Below, in pieces: positions 9,035 through 18,958 of a stretch of 28,849 nt of DNA. Under the pieces are notes generated by a model, which searched no databases, was not told the origin of the DNA, and saw only the letters and a program-made list of their open reading frames with translations. Location of the stretch: positions 1-28,849 of the forward strand of contig JADNYV010000437.1 of assembly GCA_015501055.1 (NCBI GenBank). The letters run 5' to 3'. The stretch's first letter is position 1; every line of letters begins with the position of its first letter. This DNA comes from Mucidula mucida. Lineage: Eukaryota > Basidiomycota > Agaricomycetes > Agaricales > Physalacriaceae. Made by a program: the position numbers and the translations under genes.

Positions 9035-10351
9035 CTAGTACGCTTTCACTTGCTCGTCCATCCAATCCCACAACTTCCGACAGATCTCCGGTTCCGTTGT
9101 CCCACTACGCGACTCGCCCACACGCGCCCACGGAATCATATACTGCGCATTGGCGATCAGCGAGACCCAAATTTAGCGTAAGACACTCTTGACTTGCCTT
9201 TCCGTTATAGTTGGCAGCGTCAGGCATCGTTCCCGCGTATAATTGAGTAAGAGCGCCCAGCTCGACAGGGTACAAAAGTTGATCCTGAGGATCTCCTCGT
9301 TCAGAACGCGCGCTCATTTGAGAATTGGAACATACCACCATCCATTTTCTCGCAGCGCCCATGTGTCTCTGCAATTCCGTCTTGATGTTTCCTGGGTTGA
9401 TACCGATGGACACGATCCCATCATCTCCATATCGCCGAGCAAGTTCTGTGGAGTAGACCACCATTGCCTTTGGAAGAATTTAATTCTACCACACTTTACA
9501 GTGATGTTGGACCTTACATATTTACTATGCCCGTACAGGTTATCAGGCGAGTATTTCCGGCGCGCTGGCGTGTCTGTCAGGAGATCGTAGTTGAGCACAG
9601 GCGAGTAGAGGTGTGTGACGGATGCGGTGTTGATGACGCGGACTTTCTTGTCGACGGAAGTTTGAGCTGTTGATTTCAGGATCGGGAGAAGGAGTTTGGT
9701 GAAGTAGAAGTGGCCTTAGGAACGGCAAACGTTAAGGCAGCGGAAGAACGAGGAGAACAGCATACTTACCTAGGACGTTGGTGCCAAATTGAAGATCATA
9801 ACCTTGAGGAGTCAGTTCGTTGACGGGAACACAAAACACGCCTCTTAGTAACAGATGAGAAAACCCAAAGGTGATGTGGAAAGTCACGTACGCGTTGTTG
9901 AACAGAACATGGAGCTGTGTTTCTCTCCTGTTAAGATTTATGCATTAGTAACCCCGCGACCACTGATGCTTTAGAGAACGAACTTCAGGAACTCTTCTGC
10001 GGAGACCTTTACAGAGTTCAGATCCGAAAGGTCAAGCATCAAGAACAGCGCCTCCTTCCCAGTCTTCTCGCGCAGTTCTTCGATGACTGCCTTGCTCTTC
10101 TGTTCATTGCGCGTAGCAATATAGACCTTTGCATTCTTAGTTAGAAGGACCCGGACAGTTTCCTTCCCGACTCCTGAAGGGGCTTCATCAGCTTTAGTGT
10201 TGCTTGGAAAAGTACACAACGCACCCGAGCTTCCACCTGTTACAATAATGACCTGTCCGGAAAGGTCTGGGATCTCGTCGATAGAGAACTTGGCTTTGGG
10301 CGGCTTACACTCGTCCACGAACATGCAGAACGCGTTCGAACCCTTGGACAT
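9035..10351 (-). CDS. Short-chain dehydrogenase/reductase (SDR)
   Basis: Eight exons read through in frame: 10225-10351, 9984-10173, 9892-9927, 9843-9770, 9714-9518, 9467-9336, 9284-9198 and 9142-9035. They give 316 aa. The Rossmann glycine motif TGGSSGVG begins at about residue 38 and is split by intron 1. [10 protein letters not shown] follows as the cofactor-strand region, then DLSDL, NNAG (across intron 3), NTAS with the catalytic Ser, and YGHSK with the catalytic Tyr and Lys. [10 protein letters not shown] is the usual post-catalytic Pro-Gly loop. All catalytic residues are present. It resembles the retinol-dehydrogenase/WWOX-like group of fungal NAD(P)-dependent SDRs; the substrate is unknown. 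Intron 7 (9143-9197) starts with GC rather than GT (AAG|GCAAGT) and ends in CAG. An N-terminal extension of about 35 residues precedes the fold and has no clear signal peptide. Confidence 0.9.
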
Positions 10352-10824
10352 CGTGGCACTTGGTCGAGGGTGAGAACTGGATGTATAGACTTTTCACCAC
10401 AGGCCTTTTAAAACCAAGACGCGTCACTAGTAAGTGAACGCATATCCGAGAATCCGGAAATGCCGAGTGTCGACGCGTATACCTACACAACCAGATAATA
10501 CGTACATTGTCATGCCACTGGTAGCCAGTCATCCAGAACTTAGAAGGACTGTAAACATCAAAGTGGAGATACTTAAGCCCGAGCCCACCCCCCACCCGTG
10601 GGCCGTCTTCCGGCATACAACTGAGAAGGGGATACAGTGCATCATGATCCAACACCTCACTTGCATGTCGTATGCCCTGTACTTACAATGTGTTCAATGT
10701 TCATCATCAAGTCCGGCGGCGGCCAGAAAATGCCAACACTCAGACGATGCAAGGTTTAGCGAGTTCATATAACCAAGAAACGTGTCTGAATTCTGGGAAA
10801 ATATTTGCATACATCAAGGAAGGT
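10352..10824. other. Spacer, no gene seen
   Basis: This is the promoter of the SDR gene on one side and the 3' flank of the GH16-like gene on the other. Open frames here have no recognisable protein features. Confidence 0.4.
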
Positions 10825-11740
10825 TCAAGACCCCGTTCTCGTGACTTGAACGTTGCGCGCCTTATACGTTGTCGTACCCGTCGGACCAGGTGATCCAGAA
10901 CTGCCTTCCATCTATCATGAGTAGTTAGAATCAATTCCCCGAAGAAGAACCTAAAATCTCACCTGAAGATTAATAATTCTGGCAAAAAAAGACGAAGTGG
11001 TCAACACGAGCGTTAACTGATACCCCAAGGAAGCTAACTCACAGATACATCGCCTTCCCGACGAAACCATCGCCATACTGCGTCACTTTAAAGGCGCCGT
11101 CCATGTAAAAGTCGAGCCGCACGTCTTCGTTGTTAGGTTCGGCAGTGAGGACGGCTTGGAGCGAATGAAACGAGAGATCCGTGGGCCAATCGACCAGGGT
11201 GGACTTGACGATGGAGGAGGTGTTGAATGTGTTGTACCAGTTGTCCGCGGTGCCTTTCCATTCACCGATATCGGCTTCGGGTGGCCATCCCGAGACTGCC
11301 TGGTACAGAGTCAGTATGCTTAATTTATTGGTATAAAGATCGAGATTACTGTCAACCTGGATGAGAGTTTAGTGTCAAGAGATTGCACATGAGGGAGATA
11401 GAGCTTCTCACCAAAAGGCAGGCCATGTTCCCTTTGCTGTCGGTGCACTGAATTCACCATAAACAGTGTACGAGTTAGCCGCTGTTACAGTGATGTGCTC
11501 CTTGGCATGGATGGCACCACTGCAAGATATGGTGAGTCTACGACTGGATACGTTTGGGCAGAAAACTGACCTGCTATACTTGATCGTTAGGTGAGGATCA
11601 GCAGTGCTGGTCGGTGGCGACGCGTTTGAAGTCGGCGACGCAATCAGACTAAGTGTATTCGATCCGACAGCGATATTGGAATGGACGCTAGAGTTGCCGA
11701 CCATCCGAGCGCCTGTTACCAGTATCAAATTTGGCGTCAT
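10825..11740 (-). CDS. GH16-like concanavalin A-fold glucanase, 5' end probably lost
   Basis: Six exons are in frame from the ATG at 11740: 11571-11740, 11412-11519, 11350-11356, 11043-11299, 10963-10978 and 10825-10911. They give 214 aa. Exon 3 is only 7 nt and supplies the end of a Trp codon plus Leu-Thr. Exon 5 is 16 nt. Key motifs are SGAIHAKEHITV, GTWPAFWLTAVSGWPPE, and the E-x-D-x-x-E catalytic signature of family GH16 (EADIGE at about 11261-11278). NWYNTFNTS, FYMDGAF and IINLQMEGSSGSPGP follow near the end. It probably acts outside the cell on beta-glucan or a similar polymer. Family members normally carry a signal peptide; here the frame opens without one and a stop (TAA at about 11756) sits just upstream beside a Helitron terminus. 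The first exon was therefore probably displaced or lost. Confidence 0.75.
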
Positions 11741-11877
11741 TTGTAGGACACAAGCTTACAATCCTGCCTCCGGCAGGAGGTTCGCTGCGCTCACCTCCTT
11801 CCTTCGGCAGTCATTCCAGCTTGTTGGGGCGCGCCCCAAACCCGCTTTTTTTTGTCAAACAGTGAATAAGATATTTT
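11741..11877 (-). mobile_element. Probable Helitron 3' terminal region with hairpins
   Basis: Directly downstream of the helicase stop, on the same strand, lies a palindrome-rich stretch. A perfect 16-bp palindrome (TTGGGGCGCGCCCCAA) is at 11824-11839. A 7-bp stem with 11-nt loop uses 11775-11781 and 11793-11799. A 6-bp stem with 3-nt loop uses 11763-11777 (CCTGCC, TCC, GGCAGG). Helitrons characteristically end in a GC-rich hairpin shortly before the terminus. I cannot place the exact end: no canonical CTRR lies at the expected distance, the nearest words being GTAAG and CTTG. Confidence 0.5.
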
Positions 11878-12399
11878 TTATACTAAGCCTCGTAATACTT
11901 CTGGATACACAATATTATTAGTTCTAAGATTATCAGCTTCCTGATTCTTGGGGAAGAGAACTTTGATACGACCTGCTGATGTGCATCGACTCAATGCTAC
12001 ATACAACTGTCCATGAGAGAACACCGGAGTCCGCAGATCCAACCCAATATATTGAACTGATTGTCCTTGCGACTTGTTGATCGTCATAGCAAATGCCAAT
12101 CAAACTGGAAACTGGCGACGCATGAAAGGAATAGGACATTCAACCTCCTTGGGAATGTTATTGATGCGTGGAATGAGAACAATATTGCCGTTGTGCTTGC
12201 CACCCATGATCTGGCACTTGAGAACACGATGTCCCATATCCAAAAGACGCATGCGGGTTCCGTTGCAGAGTCCATCCGCTGGTGCCAAATTCACCAACAA
12301 CATTAATGGAGCACCCTTCTTCAGCACTAACTCGGAATCTGGAATAGCGGCAGTAGTAAAGCTGGCCAGTACTTCGGGAGGGTAGTGCATAGTGTTTTT
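11878..12399 (-). pseudogene. Helitron helicase, C-terminal fragment
   Basis: About 173 codons encode the end of a PIF1-like Helitron helicase. From the N-side there is YPPEVLASF, then LVLKKGAPLMLLVNL, GLCNGTRM, IPRI, FPV, then [14 protein letters not shown] (helicase motif V/VI area) and [18 protein letters not shown]. The frame is continuous except for a TGA at 12100-12102, between FPV and LAFAMTI, where the family normally has Arg. A CGA-to-TGA change would explain it. Everything upstream (Rep domain and helicase motifs I-IV) is missing: at about 12400 the sequence switches without a gap into a gypsy retroelement. The fragment cannot support transposition. It lies 138 bp from the truncated 5' end of the GH16-like gene. 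Confidence 0.85.
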
Positions 12400-13615
12400 G
12401 CTTGTTGACAAGGGATCGGCCTTTGGTTTTGACCTCGACATGATGAGCGGGTGTGTGAGGAACAGTTTCGGGTGCTTCGTTGGACATGATGAATCGGGGT
12501 GATAGGATCGGAGAGTGAAAGGGTGAAAGTGGGGATATGGAGGATGCGGATCTTGATGAAACGGGTGAGGGAATAGAGGTTTGGATGAATAAGGAGGAGT
12601 CGCCTAGATCTGAAATAGAATCCAGGACTTGGTAGGGTGGGGAATAATGGTATGTATTGTAAGGTAAGTAAAGTAGGTAGGTATCGTAACTGTCTACGCT
12701 ATTTTACCAACTACTAACTACGTATCTACGGAGCCCAAGAGCTCGTCACAAGTTCGCAATTGCCCAGCCGACGTCCCTCTGGTGTGAGGTAAGCCGAAGT
12801 TTTCCTGGGAACGGGGGTTGACCCGTAAACAGCGCCCACTGAAGTGCAACTGCCAAAAGTTCGTTCTCGTGAGAGCGGCTACTTCCAGCACCCGAGGCAG
12901 TTATCTCTAACTGTTAGCCGGCGCTACTGGGACCAATACACACGTATGCGGACGTGCGCTGGAATTAGGAATCCGTCGATCTGTAAACAGGGAAAGGGAA
13001 TAGGGGAATGTGCGATGATCAAACAGCGAAGTGCTGATCGACGATCAAGGATATGTGGTAGGTGGTAGAAAGTAGTTCCGATCTTCTGTTAGCGACTGAC
13101 TAAGCCACAAGACTCAACCAGGTACCACAGCAAGAACTGAAAGAGAAGACGTTTGCGTTCGTAAGACTAGGCTAGGCCAGATGTATAAACGAGATCGGAA
13201 CTAAAGTACAATGATACTACACTACTGCTTATATACTAGTAAGTCTGTGTTTGAAGCTCCTTGTCCATACACGTTTCCACTAGGGATGCTCCACGCCCTT
13301 GACCCAGTGTTGTATGCTACTAGTCCGTGAAACCCTTAAATACGAGTGGTGACTGCATGTAAGTAATAATACTGAAACGACCGTGTGTGCTACGAGTGTC
13401 GGCGGTGTGTATACAATAGGGAGTTCATGAGGTATCGGCATGTATGATGTCATCCATGTGTTGGGCGTGTGTCCGACATGAGTACGGCTTTGGTAATGAA
13501 AAGGGGTATGATCGGTGACGAAACAGATGATGAAACGGTCCGTTGGTTGATAAGACAAGGCTCCCAATAAGATATGATAAGATGTGAAAATGTGAAAATA
13601 TGGCGATTCATAACA
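12400..13615 (-). mobile_element. Truncated second gypsy copy: LTR, leader and gag start
   Basis: On the minus strand this piece reads 5' LTR (13122-13615), primer-binding side, a leader of about 630 bp, and the first 30 or so codons of gag (ATG at 12487). It then stops at 12400, inside Helitron sequence. It aligns base for base, with few differences, to 18872-20082 of the long element. The shared segment ends at exactly gCTTGTTGACAAGGG in both. No second LTR is present, so this is a 5' fragment only. Confidence 0.75.
13122..13615 (-). repeat. LTR of truncated copy (LTR-b)
   Basis: This 494-bp LTR reads TGTTATGAATCGCC to GTGGTAC on the minus strand. It has a TATA-like TATATAAG (forward cttatata at 13228-13235). 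It differs from the right-hand LTR (19589-20082) at only about 11 positions by eye. On the internal side it is followed by one base and then TGGTTGAGTC, a plausible tRNA primer-binding site. Confidence 0.75.
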
Positions 13616-14108
13616 GTACCACAGCAAGAACTAAGGGAAAAGCGTTTGCGTTCGTAAGACTAGGCTAGGCCAGGTGTATAAACGAGATCGGAACTAAAGT
13701 ACAATGATACTATACTACTGCTTATATACTAGTAAGCCTGTGTTTGGGACTCCTTGTCCATACGTGTTTCCGCTAGGGATAACTCCACGCCCTTGACCCA
13801 GTGTTGTATGCTACTAGTTCATGAAACCATTAAATACGAGTGGTAACTGCATGTAAGTAATAATACTGAAACAACCATGTGTGCTACGAGTGTCGGTGGT
13901 GTGTATACAATAGGGAGTCCATGAGGTATCGGCATGTATGATGTCATCCATGTGTTGGGCGTGTGTCCGACATGAGTACGGCTTCGGTAATGAAAAGGAG
14001 TATGATCAGTGACGAAACAGATGATGAAACAGTCCGTTGGTTGATAAGACAAGGCTCCCGATAAGATATGATAAGATTGAAAATGTGAAAATATAGCGAT
14101 TCATAACA
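13616..14108 (-). repeat. 3' LTR of the long element (LTR-a)
   Basis: This 493-bp LTR lies directly against LTR-b with no base between them. It differs from the element's own 5' LTR at roughly 25 positions by eye. Many of these are CG-to-TG or CG-to-CA changes (for example cggcgg to cggtgg, atcggtg to atcagtg, acggtcc to acagtcc). The TATA-like site is cttatata at 13721-13728. Confidence 0.75.
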
Positions 14109-14119
14109 TCACCCCCTCC

Positions 14120-14925
14120 TTAAGGCGCAAGTTCCATTCTGCGCCAGAGTCGCTCCATGAGGGCTGCAGAGGGTAACATGACGTCAAGGGGTTCGGTATC
14201 AGGCGGTGGCATGGGTCGGAATAGATGTGATGGAAATTGCGACATGGGGACTTCAATGCGAGCAAGCGTGGGTGGCTTCGGCTTGTTCGGATATTGTTGG
14301 TGGAAATCGCTGATAGCTTCGTCGGCATTTTTGAGATTGCATGCCGGTTCCCATGTCTGCTCGTGTGTGCCATAACCCTTCCAGTGAACCTTGTATTGAA
14401 AACCCCCGCGGTACTTCCGGGAATTCACCACTTTCTCGACCTCCCATTCCGGTTCGGCTCCTTCCAGCACAGGTGGTGGACGCGTGTCTCGGGGTTGCGT
14501 CGGAAATTGCGGCTCGTGGTAAGGCGTCAGCAGGGCCTCATTGAACATGGGATGAATGCTTTTCCACGTGTGAGGAATCTGGAGCTTGTAAGAGCTCGTC
14601 CCAACTTTCTTGATCACTTTGAACGGCCCGAATCGTTTGTCATTGAGCTTCTTCATTGGTCGGTCCGTGCTGAGATTCGTCCCTTCCAGCCATACTTTGT
14701 CGCCCGCCTTGTATTCTACTGCGTCTGTCCGCTTCCTGTCATAAAACCGTTTCATATCCTCCTTTGCCATCTTCAATGCTGATCCCACTTCGTCCCATGT
14801 TTTCCTCATGCCGTCGGCAAACTCCTGCGCAGTCTTGTTTCTCGATGCCGTTTTCGGAGCGGTGCCTTTGTAGGGATGTCTGCCCATATCTGCAAAGAAC
14901 GGAGTGACTTTGGTCGCGAGTGAAC
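14120..14925 (-). pseudogene. Integrase C-terminus and chromodomain
   Basis: The frame from 14887 to 14120 (255 codons) holds the integrase C-terminal part (DMGRHPYKG start, GDKVWLEG, RPMKKLNDKRFGPFKV). A chromodomain follows at about 14288-14449 with EWEVEKVV, YKVHWKGYG and QTWEP motifs. Chromodomains of this type guide integration to particular histone marks. The frame is out of register with the catalytic integrase frame. The break lies near 14920, where HS is followed by a one-base loss in a GG pair. The last 55 residues after the chromodomain are Pro-rich and end just before the polypurine tract. Confidence 0.8.
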
Positions 14926-16521
14926 TCGATCGTTGTAAACGAATTCAGCAGAGGGTAGCCATTCATGCCAGTCGTTCTGATGGTAGTTGATAAATAACCG
15001 TAAGAAATGTTCTATCTCTTGGTTCAGCCGTTCCGTCTGCCCATTTGCCTGTGGATGATATGCCGTTGTAAAGTTTCCTTGTATGCCCAACAACCGGTAC
15101 AACTCCTTCATGAAACGCGAGTGGTATTGTGGACCGCGGTCATGTATCATCTGTCGTGGCATCCCATGTATGGGGAAAATGCGATCACGGTAAATGCGGG
15201 CCATGCCTTCTGACGTCAGAGTGGTGTGTGTCGGTATGATACGTAATCGCTTGGTGAAATGGTCCACAAACGTGCTGATCGCGTTGTATCCTCCTGATTC
15301 AGGCAGCTCTCCAATCATGTCCGTCCCTACTATCTCCCATGGCTCGCTTGGCACATCAATAGGATGAAGAGGTGCAGCCGACTTCGTTTGATGTGACTTT
15401 GTGACCTGGCATTTTTGACACCCTTCTACGTATTCACGGACGTCTCGGCTGATTCCTGGCCACCAATAGGTACGTGTGATCAGCTCGAGGGTCTTGTATC
15501 GTCCGGGATGCCCTGCAAGCTGTGCGTCGTGATGCATTCCGATAACTTTTCCCCGCAATTCCTTGTCCTTTGGTATGTAAATACGATCCTTCCATATAAT
15601 AAGTCCATTTTCCCTCTCTTCCCATCCTTTTTCTTTGTTTTCTAATGCTTTTTGTACGTATCTGTCTTTGTTTCCTTTTCTTTGTTTGATTTTGTTAAGT
15701 AATTCGTCCTCCGGTGTATCTACTGTATGTAAAGAAAATTGAATTTGTGAAATAAAAAACTCTGGCTTGAGCAAAACAACGTTTTCGTTATCTTTTTCCC
15801 CCTTCTCAAGGCCTGTCATCCTTGACAAGGCATCAGCTTTCCCCATCGTCTTGCCCGGCTTGTGAATCATCTGTATGTCATACTCCGCTAACTCCGTAAC
15901 CCATCTCGCCTGCCTCCGATTCAACTTCTGTGGCTTCCGGAAGTACTGGAGGTTTTGATGATCGGTAAACACCTCCACCGTTTCCTTTGCTCCAAGGAGA
16001 TATTGTCTCCAGTTGTCAATTGAGTCCATAATAGCCATCATTTCTTTGTCGTAGATCTCATAATTGCGCTCTACTTCGTTCAGCGCACGAGACCGAAAGG
16101 CTACTGGTCTCCATTTTCCATCAACCAACTGGGAAAGAACCGCCCCGTTCGCATAGTTCGAGGAGTCTGCCTCGACTCGAAACTTGCCGTCGTCGCGTGG
16201 TACGATCAGAACGGGTTCTTCTGTCATCCTCCGTTTCAGCTCCTCAAACGCCTCATGCTGCTCCTCTCCCCAAACCCATTCGCCCTTCCCGGTTAGCGAT
16301 GTCAATGGCTTCGCTACTCCCGCAAACCCCCGGATGAAACGTCGGTAGAAGTTGCAGAAGCCCAGGAATGACTGTATTTCCTTCTTCTTTGTCGGCTCCT
16401 TCCATTCCTTCACTACGGCCACTTTTGCCGGATCCATCTTCACTTCTCCTCCTCCAACAATAACTCCTAAGTAGTCTACAGTATGTGCCTCAAAACTACA
16501 TTTCTCGGGTTTTAAATACAA
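14925..16521 (-). pseudogene. RNase H and integrase of the gypsy element
   Basis: One long frame carries the end of RT (YLKPEKCSF, DYLGVIVGG), then RNase H with its four acidic residues (in VEADSS, YDKEMMA, FTDHQNL and KADALSR). Next is the integrase HHCC zinc region (GHPGRY through CQKCQ, about 15390-15510) and the D-D-E core (GTDMIG, HDRGPQYHS, GQTERLNQEIE). The second Asp sits in HDRGPQ where SDRGPQ is usual. This segment is intact as a frame but is cut off from both the RT start and the chromodomain by frame breaks. Confidence 0.85.
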
Positions 16522-17855
16522 CTTATTTACTCATAATATTTCTAATACCCTTCGTACAATCTGTCTATGCTCCTCGAGAGTGTTCGTAAAGATAAGTATA
16601 TCGTCCAAGTAAACATAACATGTCCGTCGTCAATCAATTCCTTCAGAATGTGATTCATGAACGATTGGAACGTTGCCGGCGAGTTTGTAAGTCCGAAGAA
16701 CATGACTGAGGGCTCGAACAGGCCTCGGTTTGTTCTAAACGCCGCTTTCCACTCATCACCTTCTTTGATCCGGATGTTATTGTAACCCCATCGGACATCC
16801 ATCTTCGTGAAAACCTTTGCTCCCTTCAACTTGTGATAAGCTCCTGAATCAACGGCAAGGGGTATCGGTTCTTGATTGTCATGTCGTTCAACTTCCGATA
16901 ATCCTGCACTGGCCGAAGGCTTCCGTCCTTCTTCTTGACAAAGAAGAATGGTGACGCCATGGGTGAGATTGATGGCTGTATGCGTCCCGTGCGTATGTTT
17001 TCCTCCAAGAACTCGTCTAACGCCTTCTGCTCGGATGGCTAAGGGGATAAACCTTACAGTCAACCGGTTTGGAACCAGGCGTAAGTTCTATCGCGTGATC
17101 CCAGGGTCTTCGCTCTGGTAACTTGTCAAAGTCCGCCTTGCTAAATACATCGGAGAATTCCTCAATGTAAGGTGCAGCAGCGGATGAAGGCTGTTGTGAT
17201 CTCAGCTTTTCACCGCTTTTGCGATAGTTGTCCCAGTCCATCCAAAATAACCGCTCTCCCTCCTCCAGCTTCTCTTCTATGTCTTCTCCTTCATCTTCCG
17301 GTGAGTCGTACTCGGGTAGATAGCCGCAGCGGTCTGGGCATCGATCAAAAGTCAATGTGGATTCCGTCCAGTTGATCGTGGGGTTGTGATATCGTAGCCA
17401 ATCTAGCCCCAAAAAGATACTTGTTTTGCCGAGATTGGTGACGGCCAACTCAATCTTTTCGGCGTGATCTCCGATCTTCATCCGGACCTCCACAAAACCT
17501 TCGATTGCTCCTCCCTGTTTAGGGTTCCATCCGCATTGTAGACAGGGAGCTTGACCGGTAACTCCTTGATCGGGAGTCCGTTCTTCTCGACGAATTCTTT
17601 ATTGACACAAGAACCCGTTGCTCCACTGTCAAGAAGGGCACTCGTTTCCCATTCAGAGCCTGTGTGTACGCTCTCTATGGTTACTCGGAGTTTCATGTCC
17701 TGCCCCTTTGTTCCCCGGATGTACTTCCTCGACTTTTTCAACTCCGTCACAACTTCCACCGCAGCTTCCTTTGTCAACGCTCTGATCGCCATCACCTTCT
17801 CCTCCGTCGCTTCTCTCTCTCTCCGCTCCGGCATCCATGCTCTCAAAATTCCCAC
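16522..17855 (-). pseudogene. Aspartic protease and reverse transcriptase, broken
   Basis: The protease active-site LLDSGATGS lies near 17620-17640. RT pieces are spread over three frames. [18 protein letters not shown] and [17 protein letters not shown] (16826-17008) are in one. [16 protein letters not shown] through [17 protein letters not shown] are in a second. The catalytic YLDD (16600-16611) and [11 protein letters not shown] are in a third. A TGA at 16531-16533 follows EIL, where an Arg codon would continue into VNKLYLKPEK. At least three frameshifts and one nonsense codon are therefore present. Reconstructing a single product is not justified from this copy. Confidence 0.8.
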
Positions 17856-17967
17856 TGCTCTCGCACGTCATCCTCTCTTAGCCGTTGTGCGATCCACTGG
17901 GCGTATTTGGCTCAAATCTTTCTTTCGCAGGTTTTGTGGTAAAGTCGTCGATGATATTTTAGATGTT

Positions 17968-18958
17968 TCAGTACCCGTACTGTAAATAGAATCTGCATCT
18001 GACGACCCTTTCCTTGATGACTGCTCCGGCAGGACTGCGTCTACTGCGGGAGCTTCGCAAAACCCAACTCTTCGGCCACTTCTTCTTCTCCTCGTCATTC
18101 ATTTCGGTCCATAGACCCCGAATCGTCTGGGGTCGACCCTTCTTCGGACAGAACCTGCTGACTGGCCGTGTTCGCCACAGCTGAAGCAAAGTCCTCTTCG
18201 ACGTGCGTTGTCGATGTCCATCGGCCTGCCGGCTCCTCCATAGGTAACACCGGTGGCATCTCGTCGTGTGATCGGCGTTGGGGTGGGTTCGTAGGATTGA
18301 CTCTCGATGTAGCCACCTGCGGAGCTTGAGGCCGGACTGCATGCCGGACCTCTTGCTCGCCGCCCGCCTTCTCCATAGCTGATCGATCTGAAGATCTGTG
18401 CCTTCCAATCCTTGTACTTCTTGGCAACCCGTCTCGGCTGCCATAGATCTGGTCGATGATCTTCTCGTTGACATTGGTCTCGAGAAGTCGCACAACAAAT
18501 GCGTCATCCTTCGAGTATCCGCCTGAGTGAGCAGGACCTCGAACTTCTGAAAGAAATCTTGAGCGGTGTCTTGCCCCTGGCGCAACCGTCGATCTGTCTT
18601 GCGCGTCTCGCGCGAGGTTGGAATCCACAAATCGCTCCTTCAAGTCTCCTTGAACTCCGTCCAAGAGACTGTCCATTCCTCTTCTTCCTCGTCGAAGTTC
18701 TGGTCCGAGTAGTTCTGGACCCATGCATCTACATGATCTCCTCGGATGTAGGAGAGAACAACATCGATCCTTTCGGAGTCGATGTGAGGTTGTTCTTCTT
18801 GTCACGGATGTATGTGAACATCGATCGCCACCAGCTCTTGTACTTGGACTTGTCCCCGTCATAGTCATAAGGCTTGTTGACAAGGGATCGGCCTTTGGTT
18901 TCGACATCGGCGTGATGAGCGGGTGTGTGAGAGCGGTTTCGGGTGCTTCGTTGGACAT
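17968..18958 (-). pseudogene. Gag of the gypsy element, frameshifted
   Basis: Gag starts at the ATG at 18958 (MSNEAPETALTHPL). Frame switches follow: KPYDYDGDKSKYKSWW and FTYIRDKKNN are in one frame, IDVVLSYIRGDHVDAWVQNY in another, and KERFVDSNLARDAQDR plus RQGQDTAQDFFQKFEVLLTQAD in two more. A CCHC zinc knuckle at about 18140-18190 is itself split between frames (CFSCGEHGQ, then SRFCPKK). The composition and order are typical of fungal gypsy Gag. It cannot give an intact capsid protein. Confidence 0.75.

Noticed and set aside
8743..9192. 149-codon plus-strand open frame
   Set aside because: It runs antisense through the last exon and intron of the well-supported SDR gene and has no recognisable motif.
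13122..14108. Repeated block of about 494 bp as a possible CRISPR or satellite array
   Set aside because: The units are two LTRs of a gypsy element, identified by the adjacent polypurine tract, primer-binding site and matching right-hand LTR. There are no regular short repeats with spacers.
14237..14782. 181-codon plus-strand open frame
   Set aside because: It is a shadow of the integrase/chromodomain coding sequence on the opposite strand.
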